Numbered from the stretch's first letter, positions 25,861 through 35,585 are shown. The stretch: DNA of 64,000 bases from Kaistella faecalis (GCF_019195395.1 NZ_CP078067.1:248001-312000); one strand, 5' to 3'. The notes: generated from the letters alone by a model not told the origin. Translations and numbers: made by a program.

Positions 25861-27315
25861 ATGATAAAAAAGCTCGACGGCTACGTCATTAAAACTTTCT
25901 TCGGACCGTTTATTTTTATTTTCAGTGTGCTGTTTTTCATTTTTGTGGTTAACATCATATGGATCCGGCTGTCACAATTTACCGGAAAAGGTTTGAGTTA
26001 TTGGGAAATTCTCAGATTACTCTCCTACCTTTCTGCAATTGTTGTACAACTTGTTTTGCCGCTCACAATACTGCTTTCTTCGATTATGACCTTTGGGGAT
26101 TTTGGGGAACGTTATGAGCTGGCCGCCATGAAAGCTGCGGGAATTTCTCTCACCAGAATTATGTTGCCTCTGTTTTTTGTATCAATAATTTTTTCGCTGT
26201 TTCTGTTTGTCTTTTCCAATAATGTCATACCCGACTTTCAGCGGAAAGCGAAAAACATGCTCTACAACATCGCCGCCACTAAACCCGCACTGAATTTTAC
26301 ACCGGGTCAGTTTATACAGCAGATTCCGGGTTACAGCGTGAAATTCGACAAGATTTCGGGAGAGAACGGAGAAAATCTGGAAGGGGTTTTCATTCATAAA
26401 ATGGCGAATTCCTATGAAAACCAGCAGTCTATTGTAGCCGAAAAAGGAAAATTTGTTCAGGCGGACAACAGAAATTATTTAAAACTTGTGTTGTTCAATG
26501 GCCATATTTTTGAAGACAATATTGGTAATATCGATTACAACCAGCGTCTTAAACAGCCAGATCAGGCGATAAAGTTTGATACGTTGGTTTCACATTTCAA
26601 TATTTCAGATATTATCAATAAGGCTCTCGAGGCTGAGAAAATCACTGATGATTATTCTTTCCAGAATTTTATCGAACTCAACTCCACCATTGACGCTGCT
26701 AAAAAAGAGAACAACGTGGTTTTAGGAAATATCAGCAGTGAACTGATCAACCAAACCAACGGCTTTGTAAGCTATATTGATAAAACTCCAGCCAAAAAGG
26801 CCGTCCTCCCGACTCCGAAACTGGACACCATGAAGCAGAAAAAAAAGCAGGAACTGCTATATGCTGCATTTAATAAAGTAGAAAGCGTAAAGCAACTTAA
26901 CATTAATAAAAGTGAGCAGATACAGGGATTACACGCATTCTATTCCCGTATTATTATTTACCAACAGCGAATATTTTCTTATTCGGTGACCTGTCTTATT
27001 TTCTTTTTGATTGGTTCAAGTCTGGGTTCAATCATCCGGAAAGGCGGATTGGGACTCCCTGTTGTAATCGCGATCGTGGTATTCATTATTTTCTACGTCT
27101 TAAATCTTTCCGTTGAAAACATGGCTTGGTCCGGCAAAATGGATCCCTATCTGGCGGCGTGGTTACCGAATATGGTACTCTTTCCTTTCGGTGCATGGCT
27201 CACGTATAAAGCACTAACTGATTCCCAGCTCTTTGATATTGAGAAATACAAAAGTCTCTTCAAACCGATTATCGCGAGATTTTCTAAAAATAAGGAACAC
27301 GAGCGTTACCGCTAA
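25861..27315 (+). CDS. LptF/LptG family permease
   Basis: The 484-residue inner-membrane protein is a YjgP/YjgQ-type permease. It has three N-terminal membrane segments (about 15-40, 55-80, 95-125), a large periplasmic jellyroll domain, and three C-terminal membrane segments (about 370-460). With LptB and LptC these proteins extract lipopolysaccharide from the inner membrane. The coupling-helix region GERYELAAMKAAGISL near 85 is diagnostic. Bacteroidota usually have two separate paralogues; only one is here, and F and G cannot be told apart. The mRNA may be leaderless. Confidence 0.92.
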   Translation: MIKKLDGYVIKTFFGPFIFIFSVLFFIFVVNIIWIRLSQFTGKGLSYWEILRLLSYLSAIVVQLVLPLTILLSSIMTFGDFGERYELAAMKAAGISLTRIMLPLFFVSIIFSLFLFVFSNNVIPDFQRKAKNMLYNIAATKPALNFTPGQFIQQIPGYSVKFDKISGENGENLEGVFIHKMANSYENQQSIVAEKGKFVQADNRNYLKLVLFNGHIFEDNIGNIDYNQRLKQPDQAIKFDTLVSHFNISDIINKALEAEKITDDYSFQNFIELNSTIDAAKKENNVVLGNISSELINQTNGFVSYIDKTPAKKAVLPTPKLDTMKQKKKQELLYAAFNKVESVKQLNINKSEQIQGLHAFYSRIIIYQQRIFSYSVTCLIFFLIGSSLGSIIRKGGLGLPVVIAIVVFIIFYVLNLSVENMAWSGKMDPYLAAWLPNMVLFPFGAWLTYKALTDSQLFDIEKYKSLFKPIIARFSKNKEHERYR

Positions 27316-27348
27316 AAAAAACCGCAACAATTATGTTGCGGTTTTTTT
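27314..27348. terminator. Bidirectional terminator
   Basis: An A tract, the stem ACCGCAAC/GTTGCGGT (27321-27342) and a T tract form a symmetrical terminator serving the plus-strand LptF/G gene and the minus-strand eight-gene operon. Confidence 0.92.
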
Positions 27349-27916
27349 ATTTAAAATATTTTGTAATGGCCTCGTCGGTGGGTTTTGTTGTGCTGACGAA
27401 ACTGTCAATTAATTTTCCGTTTTCATCTAAAAGAAACTTAGTAAAGTTCCAGAGAATGGTCGTGTTTTTTACGCCATTCAAGTTCTTATCCGTTAGATAT
27501 TTAAAGAGCGGCGCAGTATCCTCGCCTTTCACCGAAACTTTTGCTGCGATAGGAAAAGTAACTCCAAAATTTTTCTGGCAAAATGCTCCAATTTCTTCAT
27601 TTGTTCCAGGTTCCTGCCCTCCAAAATTATTTGCAGGAAAACCTACAACAACAACCTTGTCTGCATATTCCTTTGAAATTTGCTCAAGATCAGCATATTG
27701 TGGTGTGAAACCACATTCTGATGCGGTGTTTACGATGAGAATTTTTTTGCCTTTAAAATCAGCAAAATTTATCTCATTACCGTCTCCACTTTCTACTTTA
27801 TAATCATAAATATTTTTCATGGCTGTGTTTTTATCCTGTGAAATTTCTTTTTTCTGCTGCGTGCAACTCTGAATAAAGGCACCAATTGACAACAGAATTA
27901 TAAATATTTTTTTCAT
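27347..27916 (-). CDS. Glutathione peroxidase family lipoprotein
   Basis: The 189-residue protein has a lipoprotein signal (SIGAFIQSC, Cys18), so it is probably membrane-anchored in the periplasm rather than cytosolic. The peroxidase fold follows. The catalytic Cys is in NTASECGFTPQY, the family motif is GFPANNFGGQEPGTNEEI, and the third tetrad member is in ILWNFTKFL. Such bacterial enzymes normally use thioredoxin-like donors to reduce lipid or alkyl hydroperoxides. It is the last gene of the long minus-strand operon, 20 bases after a LolA-like gene and directly before the terminator. Confidence 0.9.
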   Translation of the reverse strand: MKKIFIILLSIGAFIQSCTQQKKEISQDKNTAMKNIYDYKVESGDGNEINFADFKGKKILIVNTASECGFTPQYADLEQISKEYADKVVVVGFPANNFGGQEPGTNEEIGAFCQKNFGVTFPIAAKVSVKGEDTAPLFKYLTDKNLNGVKNTTILWNFTKFLLDENGKLIDSFVSTTKPTDEAITKYFK

Positions 27917-27936
27917 TTTTTTAAGGTGTATTTAGC

Positions 27937-28599
27937 TTAAAATTTAAAAGTATTCGGGGGCAGAACCTTGTTGGTTTCAATCTTATTAATCAGCATAACG
28001 TAATCACTGTCTTTTTTAGGAGTCGAAGATTCAATTCTAAAGGGCATCAATAAGCTTCCCACTTTTTTGTAATCACTGTATACAAGCGTTTCATCGGTTT
28101 TTACCTCCTTCAGCAGCATATACGATTTAGAGTCGAAATAATACAGTGTTTTATTTACATTTTTTATAAGTTCAACTTTATGACAGTATGTTTCTCCTAC
28201 TTTCTCCTTTCCCAGATAGTTTGCTTCAAATCCTTTGCTTTCCCAGTCAATAAAATCGGTATCGAAACTTTCAGCAATATAGTTCGGATATTCCTGCAGC
28301 TTATTGGTCGCATAATTCATGGCATATCCTTTTTTACCGTCGTAACCTTCAATTGCAGTCTCCTTTTTATTGATTGTAATTACTGTTTTCGTAAGATTTG
28401 GCCTTTCCTGGAAGATTTTAATAGGATAATGATCGTTTATTCCTAATGTAAGCCTTCCCTGAATGATGATCGAATTTAAAAGTTTCCAGTTGGTTAAACC
28501 TCCTGAGAGTTCTATATTTTTTTCTATAATTTCCTTTGCGGTTTGTGCGGAAACAATTCCGCTCATCAACATGATGAATACTAGCAATATCTTTCTCAT
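27937..28599 (-). CDS. LolA-like secreted protein
   Basis: The 220-residue protein has a signal peptide (about 1-18, ending GIVSA). Its beta-rich body resembles outer-membrane lipoprotein-sorting proteins: IQGRLTLGINDHYP, GYDGKKGYAMN, GKEKVGETYCHKVELI and YYFDSKSYMLLKE. It probably binds a lipid or lipoprotein in the periplasm. It is distinct from the LolA-like gene next to ftsK, so it may serve another cargo. It lies in the minus operon 40 bases after kdsB and 20 bases before the peroxidase. Confidence 0.75.
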   Translation of the reverse strand: MRKILLVFIMLMSGIVSAQTAKEIIEKNIELSGGLTNWKLLNSIIIQGRLTLGINDHYPIKIFQERPNLTKTVITINKKETAIEGYDGKKGYAMNYATNKLQEYPNYIAESFDTDFIDWESKGFEANYLGKEKVGETYCHKVELIKNVNKTLYYFDSKSYMLLKEVKTDETLVYSDYKKVGSLLMPFRIESSTPKKDSDYVMLINKIETNKVLPPNTFKF

Positions 28600-28639
28600 T
28601 AATCGGTCTGTTTATTTGTCAAATATATACTTTTTGAAT

Positions 28640-29380
28640 TTAAGAACTCTCGCGCGCTCCTAAAATTGCCCGTGCTTGCTCCAGGTCTTCCGGAACATCA
28701 ATGCCTACTCCTACGAAATCTGTTTCGATCATTTTAATTTTCATCCCGTATTCCAAATAGCGTATACATTCAATTTTCTCTGAAATTTCAAGTGGTTTCA
28801 TCGGAAGTTGGGCGAAAGTAATCAGTGCCTTTTTCCTGAAAGCATAAACGCCAATATGCTTGAAATATTCTACCTCCGGATGAATTTCGCGCGGATAAGG
28901 AATTACAGACCTGCTGAAATAGAGCGCAAAACCATGATTATCGGTAATCACTTTTACATGATTAGGATTTTCTATTTCCTCCGTATTTTTTAATTTAATT
29001 TTTAGTGATGCCAATGAAATTTTTTCTTCAGAATCATCCTCAAAAACGGAAATTAACTGTTTTAACGGTTCGGTTTTCAGAAAAGGTTCATCTCCCTGAA
29101 CATTCACCACAATATCGCAATCAATGTTCTGAACTGCTTCTGCAATTCGGTCACTTCCCGTTTCATGCTGACCTGTCATCACTGCGTTTCCTCCTTTTTT
29201 GATGATTTCATCAAAAATGATTTCGGAATCCGTGGCAACAAATACTTCATCGAACAAACCCGTAGCTACAACATTTTGGTAAGTTGTGGCAATTACCGTT
29301 TTACCGCCCAAAATCTGCATCAGCTTTCCGGGAAAACGGCTGGCTTCATAGCGTGCGGGTATCACAGCGATAATTTTCAT
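28640..29380 (-). CDS. kdsB: 3-deoxy-manno-octulosonate cytidylyltransferase
   Basis: KdsB makes CMP-Kdo from CTP and Kdo for the inner core of lipopolysaccharide. The 246-residue protein begins with the nucleotide-binding [16 protein letters not shown]. It also has [12 protein letters not shown], the GSDRIAEA motif and the metal-binding VNVQGDEPF, with a C-terminal Asp in [13 protein letters not shown]. The length is normal. The gene starts two bases after the aminotransferase stop. Its presence confirms that the cell makes a Kdo-containing lipid A core. Confidence 0.96.
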   Translation of the reverse strand: MKIIAVIPARYEASRFPGKLMQILGGKTVIATTYQNVVATGLFDEVFVATDSEIIFDEIIKKGGNAVMTGQHETGSDRIAEAVQNIDCDIVVNVQGDEPFLKTEPLKQLISVFEDDSEEKISLASLKIKLKNTEEIENPNHVKVITDNHGFALYFSRSVIPYPREIHPEVEYFKHIGVYAFRKKALITFAQLPMKPLEISEKIECIRYLEYGMKIKMIETDFVGVGIDVPEDLEQARAILGARESS

Positions 29381-29382
29381 GC

Positions 29383-30648
29383 TTAAGAAAGTTTTGAAAG
29401 TGCATTTTCGAGTCTTGGCAACATATTTCTGATTTCGTCCGAAGACAAACCACCTGCTGATGCCCTAAACCACGGCATATTCCGTGAATTTCCGAACGCC
29501 GAAAATGGTACAAGCGCCACACCAGCTTCGTTGATCAAATAAAATACAAGGTCAGACGAATCCGCAATCTGTGAACCGTCAGGTTTTGTTTTGCCTAAAT
29601 AATCAAGCTCAATGGTGAGATACAGTGCACCCATCGGTTTAATACTGTCGACCTGCAACCCGCGGGATTTCATTTCCTGAATTCCGGTATGCAGAATTTT
29701 TAAACTGTCAGCGATTTTTCCCTTAAAGTCATTCACAAAAAAGTCTACATTTTCCGGCTCACCCAAAAATACCGAAACGGCCTGCTGCTCAGGTTTTGGC
29801 GCCCAGGCCCCGATGTGGCCGAGTAATGCTTTCATTTTGTCAATAATTTCCGTAGGACCAAAACTCCAACCTACTCTGACTCCCGTTGCCGCAAAACATT
29901 TCGAAGTCCCGTCGATAAAAACGGTGTATTTCTTCATTTCCGGGAAAAGAGAAACAGGATTGAAATGCTCTTCATCAAAAGTAAGCATCGCGTAAATCTG
30001 ATCATACATCAGATAAAGCGGTTTTTCATTCTCACCGCGTTTTTTATTCTCTTCCAGAATGAGTTCACAAATTTCGGTGAGCTGATCTTTAGTAAACATT
30101 GTTCCGGTCGGATTCAGCGGAGAACATAAAGCCAGCAGAACTGCACCTTCCAAATGAGGTTTCAATTCCTCTGCAGTCGGCAAAAAGTTATTGGACTGAG
30201 ACGTTTCAACTTCAATTTTTTCAGCGTGGGTCAAATAGGCATAATGGTTGTTGTTCCACGAAGGAATTGGATACACTACTTTATCACCTTCATCAACAAT
30301 CGTTTTGAAAGTAGCATAAATTAAAGGTCTGGAGCCGCCTGCCACTAAGATTTCATCTGCGGAATATTCAAGATTCCAGCGATTTTTTAAATCTTCGGAA
30401 ACAGTTTTTCTCAGAGATAAAAGGCCGTTTGCCGGCGGATAATTGGTCAGGTTATTTTGGTAAGCCTTCTGAATTTCTTCTTTCAGTCTTGCGGGAATCG
30501 GGTAAATATTGGCATCCAAATCACCGATGGTAAGATTGGCGATCTCGGCGCCCTGCGCTTTCAGATCATTTACCTGATTACCAATTTTAATAATTTCTGA
30601 ACCGATAAGATTGTGGGCGAGTTTTGATACTTTCATATGATTGCTCAA
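29383..30648 (-). CDS. Pyridoxal-phosphate-dependent aminotransferase, class I/II
   Basis: The 421-residue fold-type I aminotransferase has the expected motifs. These are SPLNPTG near 180, YDQIYAML near 225 (Asp and Tyr contacting the cofactor), and the Schiff-base lysine in [16 protein letters not shown]. It is likely to act on aspartate or a related amino acid, but specificity is uncertain. The start could be the first ATG or the one four codons downstream ([14 protein letters not shown]). It sits in the operon between the phospho-sugar mutase (23 bases) and kdsB (2 bases). Confidence 0.92.
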   Translation of the reverse strand: MSNHMKVSKLAHNLIGSEIIKIGNQVNDLKAQGAEIANLTIGDLDANIYPIPARLKEEIQKAYQNNLTNYPPANGLLSLRKTVSEDLKNRWNLEYSADEILVAGGSRPLIYATFKTIVDEGDKVVYPIPSWNNNHYAYLTHAEKIEVETSQSNNFLPTAEELKPHLEGAVLLALCSPLNPTGTMFTKDQLTEICELILEENKKRGENEKPLYLMYDQIYAMLTFDEEHFNPVSLFPEMKKYTVFIDGTSKCFAATGVRVGWSFGPTEIIDKMKALLGHIGAWAPKPEQQAVSVFLGEPENVDFFVNDFKGKIADSLKILHTGIQEMKSRGLQVDSIKPMGALYLTIELDYLGKTKPDGSQIADSSDLVFYLINEAGVALVPFSAFGNSRNMPWFRASAGGLSSDEIRNMLPRLENALSKLS

Positions 30649-30671
30649 TTAGGTAATTTAATTTTTGACTT

Positions 30672-32390
30672 TTAAAGTTTTAAATCTGCTTTTACCTGAT
30701 TAATTTTCTGATCCAAAACAATAAGTTTTTCGCGGAAATCCTGCTCAGAAGCGATTGAATCCTTCACAGAAACATAAAATTTAATTTTCGGTTCTGTTCC
30801 GGAAGGTCTTACGCAGACTTTGGTTCCGTCTTGTGTGTAATAAATCAATACGTTAGATTTGGGAATTCCGTCCATTACAGATTTTTTGCTGTCGGTAATA
30901 TTCTGCGAAGTCTGTTCCTGATAATCCCTAACTTCCACCACTTTTGATCCGGCGATTTCCTGAGGCGGATTTTCACGGAAATCTGTCATCATCTGCTTGA
31001 TTTCTTCGGCACCGCTTCTTCCCTTTCTTACAACATTGATCAAACCTTCATAGTACATACCGATTTCTTCATAAATCTCGATCATATACTGGTAAACCGT
31101 TTTTCCGTTGGCTTTGCACCAGGCTGCAAGTTCGCATGCCAGGAGAATTGATCCACATGAATCTTTGTCGCGCACAAAATCTCCGGTCATGAAACCAAAA
31201 CTTTCTTCACCGCCACAAACGAATTTCTGCTCACCTTCCGCTTCCCGGATCATTTTACCGATCCATTTGAATCCGGTTAAGCCGATTTTACATTCAATAC
31301 CAAATTTTGCTGCGATATCAATAAAAATATCAGAAGTTACGATCGTGGATCCTATGAATTCTTTACCGGTAATTTTTCCGGCTTTTTTCCACTGCTCCAG
31401 AATGTAATACGTAAGAATAGTGTTGCATTGATTACCGTTCAGCAATTGAATTTCGCCATCTAAATTTCTCACTGCAATACCTAATCTGTCACCATCCGGG
31501 TCAGTACCGATTACAATGTCTCCATTGGTAATTCGGGCTAAATCCATCGCCATTTCCAACGCTGCGGGTTCCTCTGGGTTTGGAGATTCTACGGTAGGGA
31601 AATTTCCGCTTGGAATCATCTGCTCGCGAACCAGATCAACTTTTGTGAAACCTGCTTTTTTAAGTGCCTGAGGAACTGTTTTATAAGTAGTTCCGTGAAT
31701 CGAAGTAAATACAATGTTTAAGTTATCGTAGCCGATTTTATCTTTCTGATAAAGCGAATTCTCCATGCAGGCATCGATATAGACATCATCCTGCTCTTCG
31801 CCGATCCATTCAATTAAGTCATCATTTCCGCTGAATTTAATTTCATCAAATTTTACAGAATAAACTTCTTTTATAATTAAATCATCATGAGGCGGAACAA
31901 TTTGTGCTCCATCGTTCCAATAAACTTTGTAACCGTTGTATTCAGGCGGATTGTGAGACGCAGTAAGCACGATTCCTGCATTACATTTTTTGTCGCGAAC
32001 GGTGAAAGAAAGCTCGGGAGTCGGACGGTGTTCTTTGAAGAGCAAAACCTTAATCCCATTGGCTGTAAGTACATCCGCACACATTTTACCAAATTCCTTG
32101 GAATTATTTCGTACATCATAAGCGATTGCCACTTTTATCTCTTCACCGGGAAACTGCGTATGCAGGTAGTTTGCGAGACCCTGTGTTGCCTGTCCTAAAG
32201 TATATTTATTAAGTCGGTTTGTTCCCACGCCCATAATTCCGCGCATTCCGCCGGTTCCGAACTCCAGTTCACGGTAAAATGAATCCTCGAGGTCATCAGA
32301 ATTGGTATCAATCCAGTTTTGGATGGTATTTTGTGTTTCTTTGTCGAAAGTATCTGTAAGCCAGAGTTTTGCTTTTTCTAAAGTAGTCAT
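30672..32390 (-). CDS. Phospho-sugar mutase (phosphoglucomutase/phosphomannomutase)
   Basis: The 572-residue alpha-D-phosphohexomutase interconverts hexose 1- and 6-phosphates. The active-site phosphoserine loop is LTASHNPPEYNGYK near 140. The metal-binding loop is GTDPDGDRLG near 300, the sugar-binding loop is GGEESFGF, and the C-terminal phosphate-binding loop is RPSGTEPKIKFY. The length matches the PgcA type of Firmicutes and Bacteroidota rather than the shorter GlmM. It should supply activated sugars for the envelope genes in the same operon. Confidence 0.94.
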   Translation of the reverse strand: MTTLEKAKLWLTDTFDKETQNTIQNWIDTNSDDLEDSFYRELEFGTGGMRGIMGVGTNRLNKYTLGQATQGLANYLHTQFPGEEIKVAIAYDVRNNSKEFGKMCADVLTANGIKVLLFKEHRPTPELSFTVRDKKCNAGIVLTASHNPPEYNGYKVYWNDGAQIVPPHDDLIIKEVYSVKFDEIKFSGNDDLIEWIGEEQDDVYIDACMENSLYQKDKIGYDNLNIVFTSIHGTTYKTVPQALKKAGFTKVDLVREQMIPSGNFPTVESPNPEEPAALEMAMDLARITNGDIVIGTDPDGDRLGIAVRNLDGEIQLLNGNQCNTILTYYILEQWKKAGKITGKEFIGSTIVTSDIFIDIAAKFGIECKIGLTGFKWIGKMIREAEGEQKFVCGGEESFGFMTGDFVRDKDSCGSILLACELAAWCKANGKTVYQYMIEIYEEIGMYYEGLINVVRKGRSGAEEIKQMMTDFRENPPQEIAGSKVVEVRDYQEQTSQNITDSKKSVMDGIPKSNVLIYYTQDGTKVCVRPSGTEPKIKFYVSVKDSIASEQDFREKLIVLDQKINQVKADLKL

Positions 32391-32429
32391 GTTTATTTTA
32401 TTTGATAACGTTTATATTACTGAATTTTA

Positions 32430-33131
32430 TTACTCCATCTTCCTGTTCTGAACATTAGCCGTTTTATCACTCTTAAACGCGCGGATCGGATCATCATAGT
32501 AAACCATTTTTGACGTATTTTTAATGGTTCCTTTAAGCGAATCCTTTACATTTACTTCAGCATAAATTCCGTTTTGTGAGGAAATATTCAAATTTTCGAT
32601 GTTCCAGTAAGGAGCGATAATGCTTGCGGTATCGGAAATTTTAATTACCGCATCTTTTGTTTTGCCCAGGAAGTTCGCGCGGCTTTTTCCCGTCATTTCC
32701 ACTTCTGCCCGGCGGGAATTAACTGACCCAATAAATTTACCATTATTTTTTAAATTCAACCGGAAGTTGTCGGTTTTAATTTCGCTGGAAATGTTCATTT
32801 CTACAGAGTCGGAGATCGAAACCTTCTCCAGATTATACTTAGAATAAATGGTAACGTTGTAAAAGTCAATGTCTTTTACAGCGCGCTTTTCCTCGATGTT
32901 CAAGGTTTTGTCTTTAACCTTGATTTTAAGATTATTTAAAATATTCGGGTAAGTTTCCACGTTCACAAAACTGCTGTCGCTTTTGATGTAAAACAGGCGG
33001 AATTTGCCTTTTAAATTTAGGTTAACAAATTCATCAAGCGGAATATCTTTGCTTTCAATATTCCCTTTGGGAGAAATATCTCCACAGGAAATGACAGTAA
33101 AAGCAAGGAGTAAGATAAACAGATTTTTCAT
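32430..33131 (-). CDS. DUF2807 (GIN domain) lipoprotein
   Basis: The 233-residue protein has a lipoprotein signal (LLLAFTVISCGD, Cys16). A right-handed beta-helix-like body of repeated short strands follows (KVSISDSVEMNIS, NFRLNLKNNGKFIGS, AEVEMTGKSRANFLG), typical of the putative auto-transporter adhesin head domain DUF2807. It is probably attached to the outer membrane, facing the periplasm or surface. The gene starts four bases after the glycosyltransferase stop. Its role in the operon is not known. Confidence 0.82.
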   Translation of the reverse strand: MKNLFILLLAFTVISCGDISPKGNIESKDIPLDEFVNLNLKGKFRLFYIKSDSSFVNVETYPNILNNLKIKVKDKTLNIEEKRAVKDIDFYNVTIYSKYNLEKVSISDSVEMNISSEIKTDNFRLNLKNNGKFIGSVNSRRAEVEMTGKSRANFLGKTKDAVIKISDTASIIAPYWNIENLNISSQNGIYAEVNVKDSLKGTIKNTSKMVYYDDPIRAFKSDKTANVQNRKME

Positions 33132-33135
33132 TTGA

Positions 33136-34086
33136 TTAAATTACCTCGTCTATATTATAATTTTTGTGTTCGCGGTTTGTTCTAATAATCATTTCGCCCA
33201 AAAATCCTGCAATGAAGAGCAACGTTCCCAGAATCATCATCGTTAATGCAATAAAAAACCATGCATTATTGGTGAGCAAATGTCCATAAATTCCTCTTGA
33301 AACATCGATTAATTTTGAAATTCCGAGCCAGAATGCGGATAAAAATCCTACAATAAACATGAGGGTACCAACTGCACCAAAAAAGTGCATGGGTCTTCCG
33401 CCAAAACGGCTTACGAACCAAAGCGTGATTAAATCAAGAAATCCGCGTACAAACCTTTCTGTACCGAATTTTGAGGTCCCGTAAGGTCTTGCCTGATGCT
33501 GTACTTCTTTCTCGGTAATTCTCCGGAAACCGGCATTGGCAGCCAAAACCGGAATGTACCGGTGCATATCGCCATAAACATCGATTGATTTTACAACCTG
33601 TTTTTTATAAGCCTTCAGACCGCAGTTAAAATCGTGAAGTTCGACTCCGGAAACTTTTCTGGCAGCTGCGTTGAAGAGTTTTGAGGGAAGATTTTTGGTC
33701 ATCACATTGTCGAAACGTTTCTTTTTCCAGCCCGAAACAATATCGTAATCCTCTTCTTTCACCATCTTGTATAAATCCGGAATTTCTTCTGGAAAGTCCT
33801 GTAAATCAGCATCCATCGTGATTACGACTTCGCCCTGTGCTTTTTCGAAAGCTGCGTGTAGAGCCTGAGACTTACCGTAATTTCTTGAAAATTTTATCCC
33901 ATGAATCTGGGGAAACTGAACTTTCATATTTTCAATGATGCTCCAGGAAAGATCGGTGCTGCCATCGTCAACAAACCAAATCTCGTAAGAAAGATTTGAG
34001 GTCGTGCAGACGTTGTGAATTCTTGAAAATAATTCTTCAAGGGAATCCTCTTCATTGAGAAGAGGTATTATGATGGATAAATTCAT
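33136..34086 (-). CDS. Glycosyltransferase family 2, dolichyl-phosphate-mannose-synthase-like
   Basis: The 316-residue protein has a GT-A domain at about 1-215. Parts include LSIIIPLLNEEDSLEELF, WFVDDGSTD, the metal site MDADLQD, and the acceptor-side DFNCGLKAYKK. Two C-terminal membrane helices lie at about 230-300. This is the layout of polyisoprenyl-phosphate glycosyltransferases (DPM1, ArnC and GtrB groups), which load a sugar onto undecaprenyl phosphate at the inner membrane. The sugar is not known. It is the second gene of the minus operon. Confidence 0.92.
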   Translation of the reverse strand: MNLSIIIPLLNEEDSLEELFSRIHNVCTTSNLSYEIWFVDDGSTDLSWSIIENMKVQFPQIHGIKFSRNYGKSQALHAAFEKAQGEVVITMDADLQDFPEEIPDLYKMVKEEDYDIVSGWKKKRFDNVMTKNLPSKLFNAAARKVSGVELHDFNCGLKAYKKQVVKSIDVYGDMHRYIPVLAANAGFRRITEKEVQHQARPYGTSKFGTERFVRGFLDLITLWFVSRFGGRPMHFFGAVGTLMFIVGFLSAFWLGISKLIDVSRGIYGHLLTNNAWFFIALTMMILGTLLFIAGFLGEMIIRTNREHKNYNIDEVI

Positions 34087-34147
34087 TTAATATTGTTGAA
34101 ATTTTTAGCTAATACTTTTGATGTTTAAAGCACTGATAACCACTAAA

Positions 34148-34726
34148 TTATTCTTCTAATCTACTTCTAAAGAAGCTCGCAAAAAACACTGACAAAATTA
34201 CGTAAAAAACCATTATCGCTCCGAAATAATACGTGAACTGACGGAAGGAAAACATGTCTTTATCTTTAATCATTTCCGGGGAGAAACTTTTTAATCGGTT
34301 CTGGTAATTTTTTTCGAGTTCAGCTTTCTCTTCATCTTTAACCATCGTACTTTTAGCCTTTTCATACTCGTTGGTCAATTCGGTTTTCTGCCTTTCTATA
34401 TACTGGAAATTTAGCAAATCCTTGGCACCTTTATCCGCAAAATTCAGGAAAAGAAACATGGTTAAAATGGAAAGAAACCCGCCTACAAACATTGGTTTGA
34501 AAGATCTCCCAAAAACCGCCTGAAAACCCATCGGTTCCCCCATTTTTTTCGCCGAGTTTACAGATATATATGCGCCTGCCACGTACACGGCAGGAAGCAA
34601 GAATGCGTTTAAAAGGACAGAATTGTTGAAATAATCAACATTCATCCCCAAAAAATACATAGCAAAGAAAAGAATCATTGTTACGATAAACAGCACAAAA
34701 CCAACTGCATAAACATTTTTAACCAT
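34148..34726 (-). CDS. DUF4199 domain-containing membrane protein
   Basis: The 192-residue protein has four membrane segments (about 7-27, 37-57, 75-95 and 165-187). A charged helix rich in Lys and Glu lies between the last two. This is the standard plan of DUF4199 proteins of Bacteroidota. It usually precedes a family 2 glycosyltransferase, exactly as here (61 bases). The function is unknown; it may assist the glycosyltransferase. It is probably the first gene of the eight-gene operon. Confidence 0.85.
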   Translation of the reverse strand: MVKNVYAVGFVLFIVTMILFFAMYFLGMNVDYFNNSVLLNAFLLPAVYVAGAYISVNSAKKMGEPMGFQAVFGRSFKPMFVGGFLSILTMFLFLNFADKGAKDLLNFQYIERQKTELTNEYEKAKSTMVKDEEKAELEKNYQNRLKSFSPEMIKDKDMFSFRQFTYYFGAIMVFYVILSVFFASFFRSRLEE

Positions 34727-34765
34727 AAGAGATTTTATAAATTTTGATTTTTTTTTATTTTCAAT

Positions 34766-34795
34766 TTTGAATTTTAATTTAAAGCCCTATCTTTG
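34766..34795 (+). promoter_or_regulatory. Complete Bacteroidota promoter of the SRP RNA
   Basis: TTTG (34766-34769), an 18-base spacer and TATCTTTG (34788-34795) match the TTTG-N19-TAnnTTTG consensus. The predicted start, about five bases on, coincides with the first base of the SRP RNA terminal stem. Confidence 0.82.
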
Positions 34796-34799
34796 CACC

Positions 34800-34893
34800 G
34801 GCAAGTCCTACACAACCAGCTCCTGTGAATCCTCCAGGGTGGGAACGCAGCAAAGGTAAACGGTTGTAGCGGTGTGATGTAGATCGCTTGCCA
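34800..34893 (+). ncRNA. ffs: Signal recognition particle RNA, small bacterial type (4.5S)
   Basis: About 94 bases form the small SRP RNA. The ends pair as GGCAAG (34800-34805) with CTTGCC (34887-34892). An inner stem pairs ACAACC with GGTTGT. The apical domain carries the conserved GTGAATCC on one side and a GGGAAC tip followed by GCAGCAAAGGTAA on the other. This is the Ffh-binding loop seen in bacterial SRP RNAs. A run of seven T directly after the terminal stem acts as terminator. It has its own promoter and is divergent from the DUF4199 operon. Confidence 0.93.
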
Positions 34894-34904
34894 TTTTTTT
34901 ATGC

Positions 34905-35585
34905 CTAAATTTCAAAGGTTTCTCCCAACTTAGGCAATAACAACTCCACCCCTTTTTCTTCAAAAATTTTCAAAGCTTCATCGTGATTTATTGAAATGGG
35001 CGGAAATGTATCAAAATGGCAGCCGATTACTTTCTTCGTTTTTAAAAGTTCTGCAGCTGCAAAACTTGCTTTTCTTGCACACATCGTATAATGCGAACCT
35101 ACCGGCAGAATCGCCAGATCAATATTTCCGAATAATTGTGGAAACAGCGCCATATCTGCCATTACCCCTGTATCACCAGCAAAATAGATGTTTTTACCCG
35201 GAAACCTAAAAATATAGCCGCAAGGTTCACCACCATAAGTTCCGTCCGGAAAGCTGGACGTATGCGACGCAGGAACCATAGAAATCTTCAAATCATCCAA
35301 CTTGGCAGATCCGCCAAAGTTGATGTCAACAGAATTCGGATGGCTGAAATATCCACATATTTCTGGTTGGGCAATAATTTGAGTTTCAGGATGATAGTGT
35401 AAAACTTCTTTCACATCTGCTGTATGGTCGCCGTGCGCATGCGTAATTAACACATAATCAATTTGTTGCATTGCAATATCAAATCCCGATTTTTCTTTCT
35501 GGAAATTATAAAAAGGGTCGCTGAGAATATTTTTACCGTTATAAGTAAACAAAAAACAGTTTTGTCCGAGGAATTGAATTTTCAT
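34905..35585 (-). CDS. Metal-dependent hydrolase, UPF0173 (MBL fold)
   Basis: The 226-residue protein has the metallo-beta-lactamase fold. The zinc motif is THAHGDH at about 49-55, then His in PASHTSSF, Asp in FAGDTGVM, and a final His in IGCHFDTFPP. The pattern with an early QNCFLF strand fits the UPF0173 group (YtkL-like). The substrate is not known. It starts 12 bases after menA and is the last gene of the menB-menA unit. Confidence 0.9.
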   Translation of the reverse strand: MKIQFLGQNCFLFTYNGKNILSDPFYNFQKEKSGFDIAMQQIDYVLITHAHGDHTADVKEVLHYHPETQIIAQPEICGYFSHPNSVDINFGGSAKLDDLKISMVPASHTSSFPDGTYGGEPCGYIFRFPGKNIYFAGDTGVMADMALFPQLFGNIDLAILPVGSHYTMCARKASFAAAELLKTKKVIGCHFDTFPPISINHDEALKIFEEKGVELLLPKLGETFEI

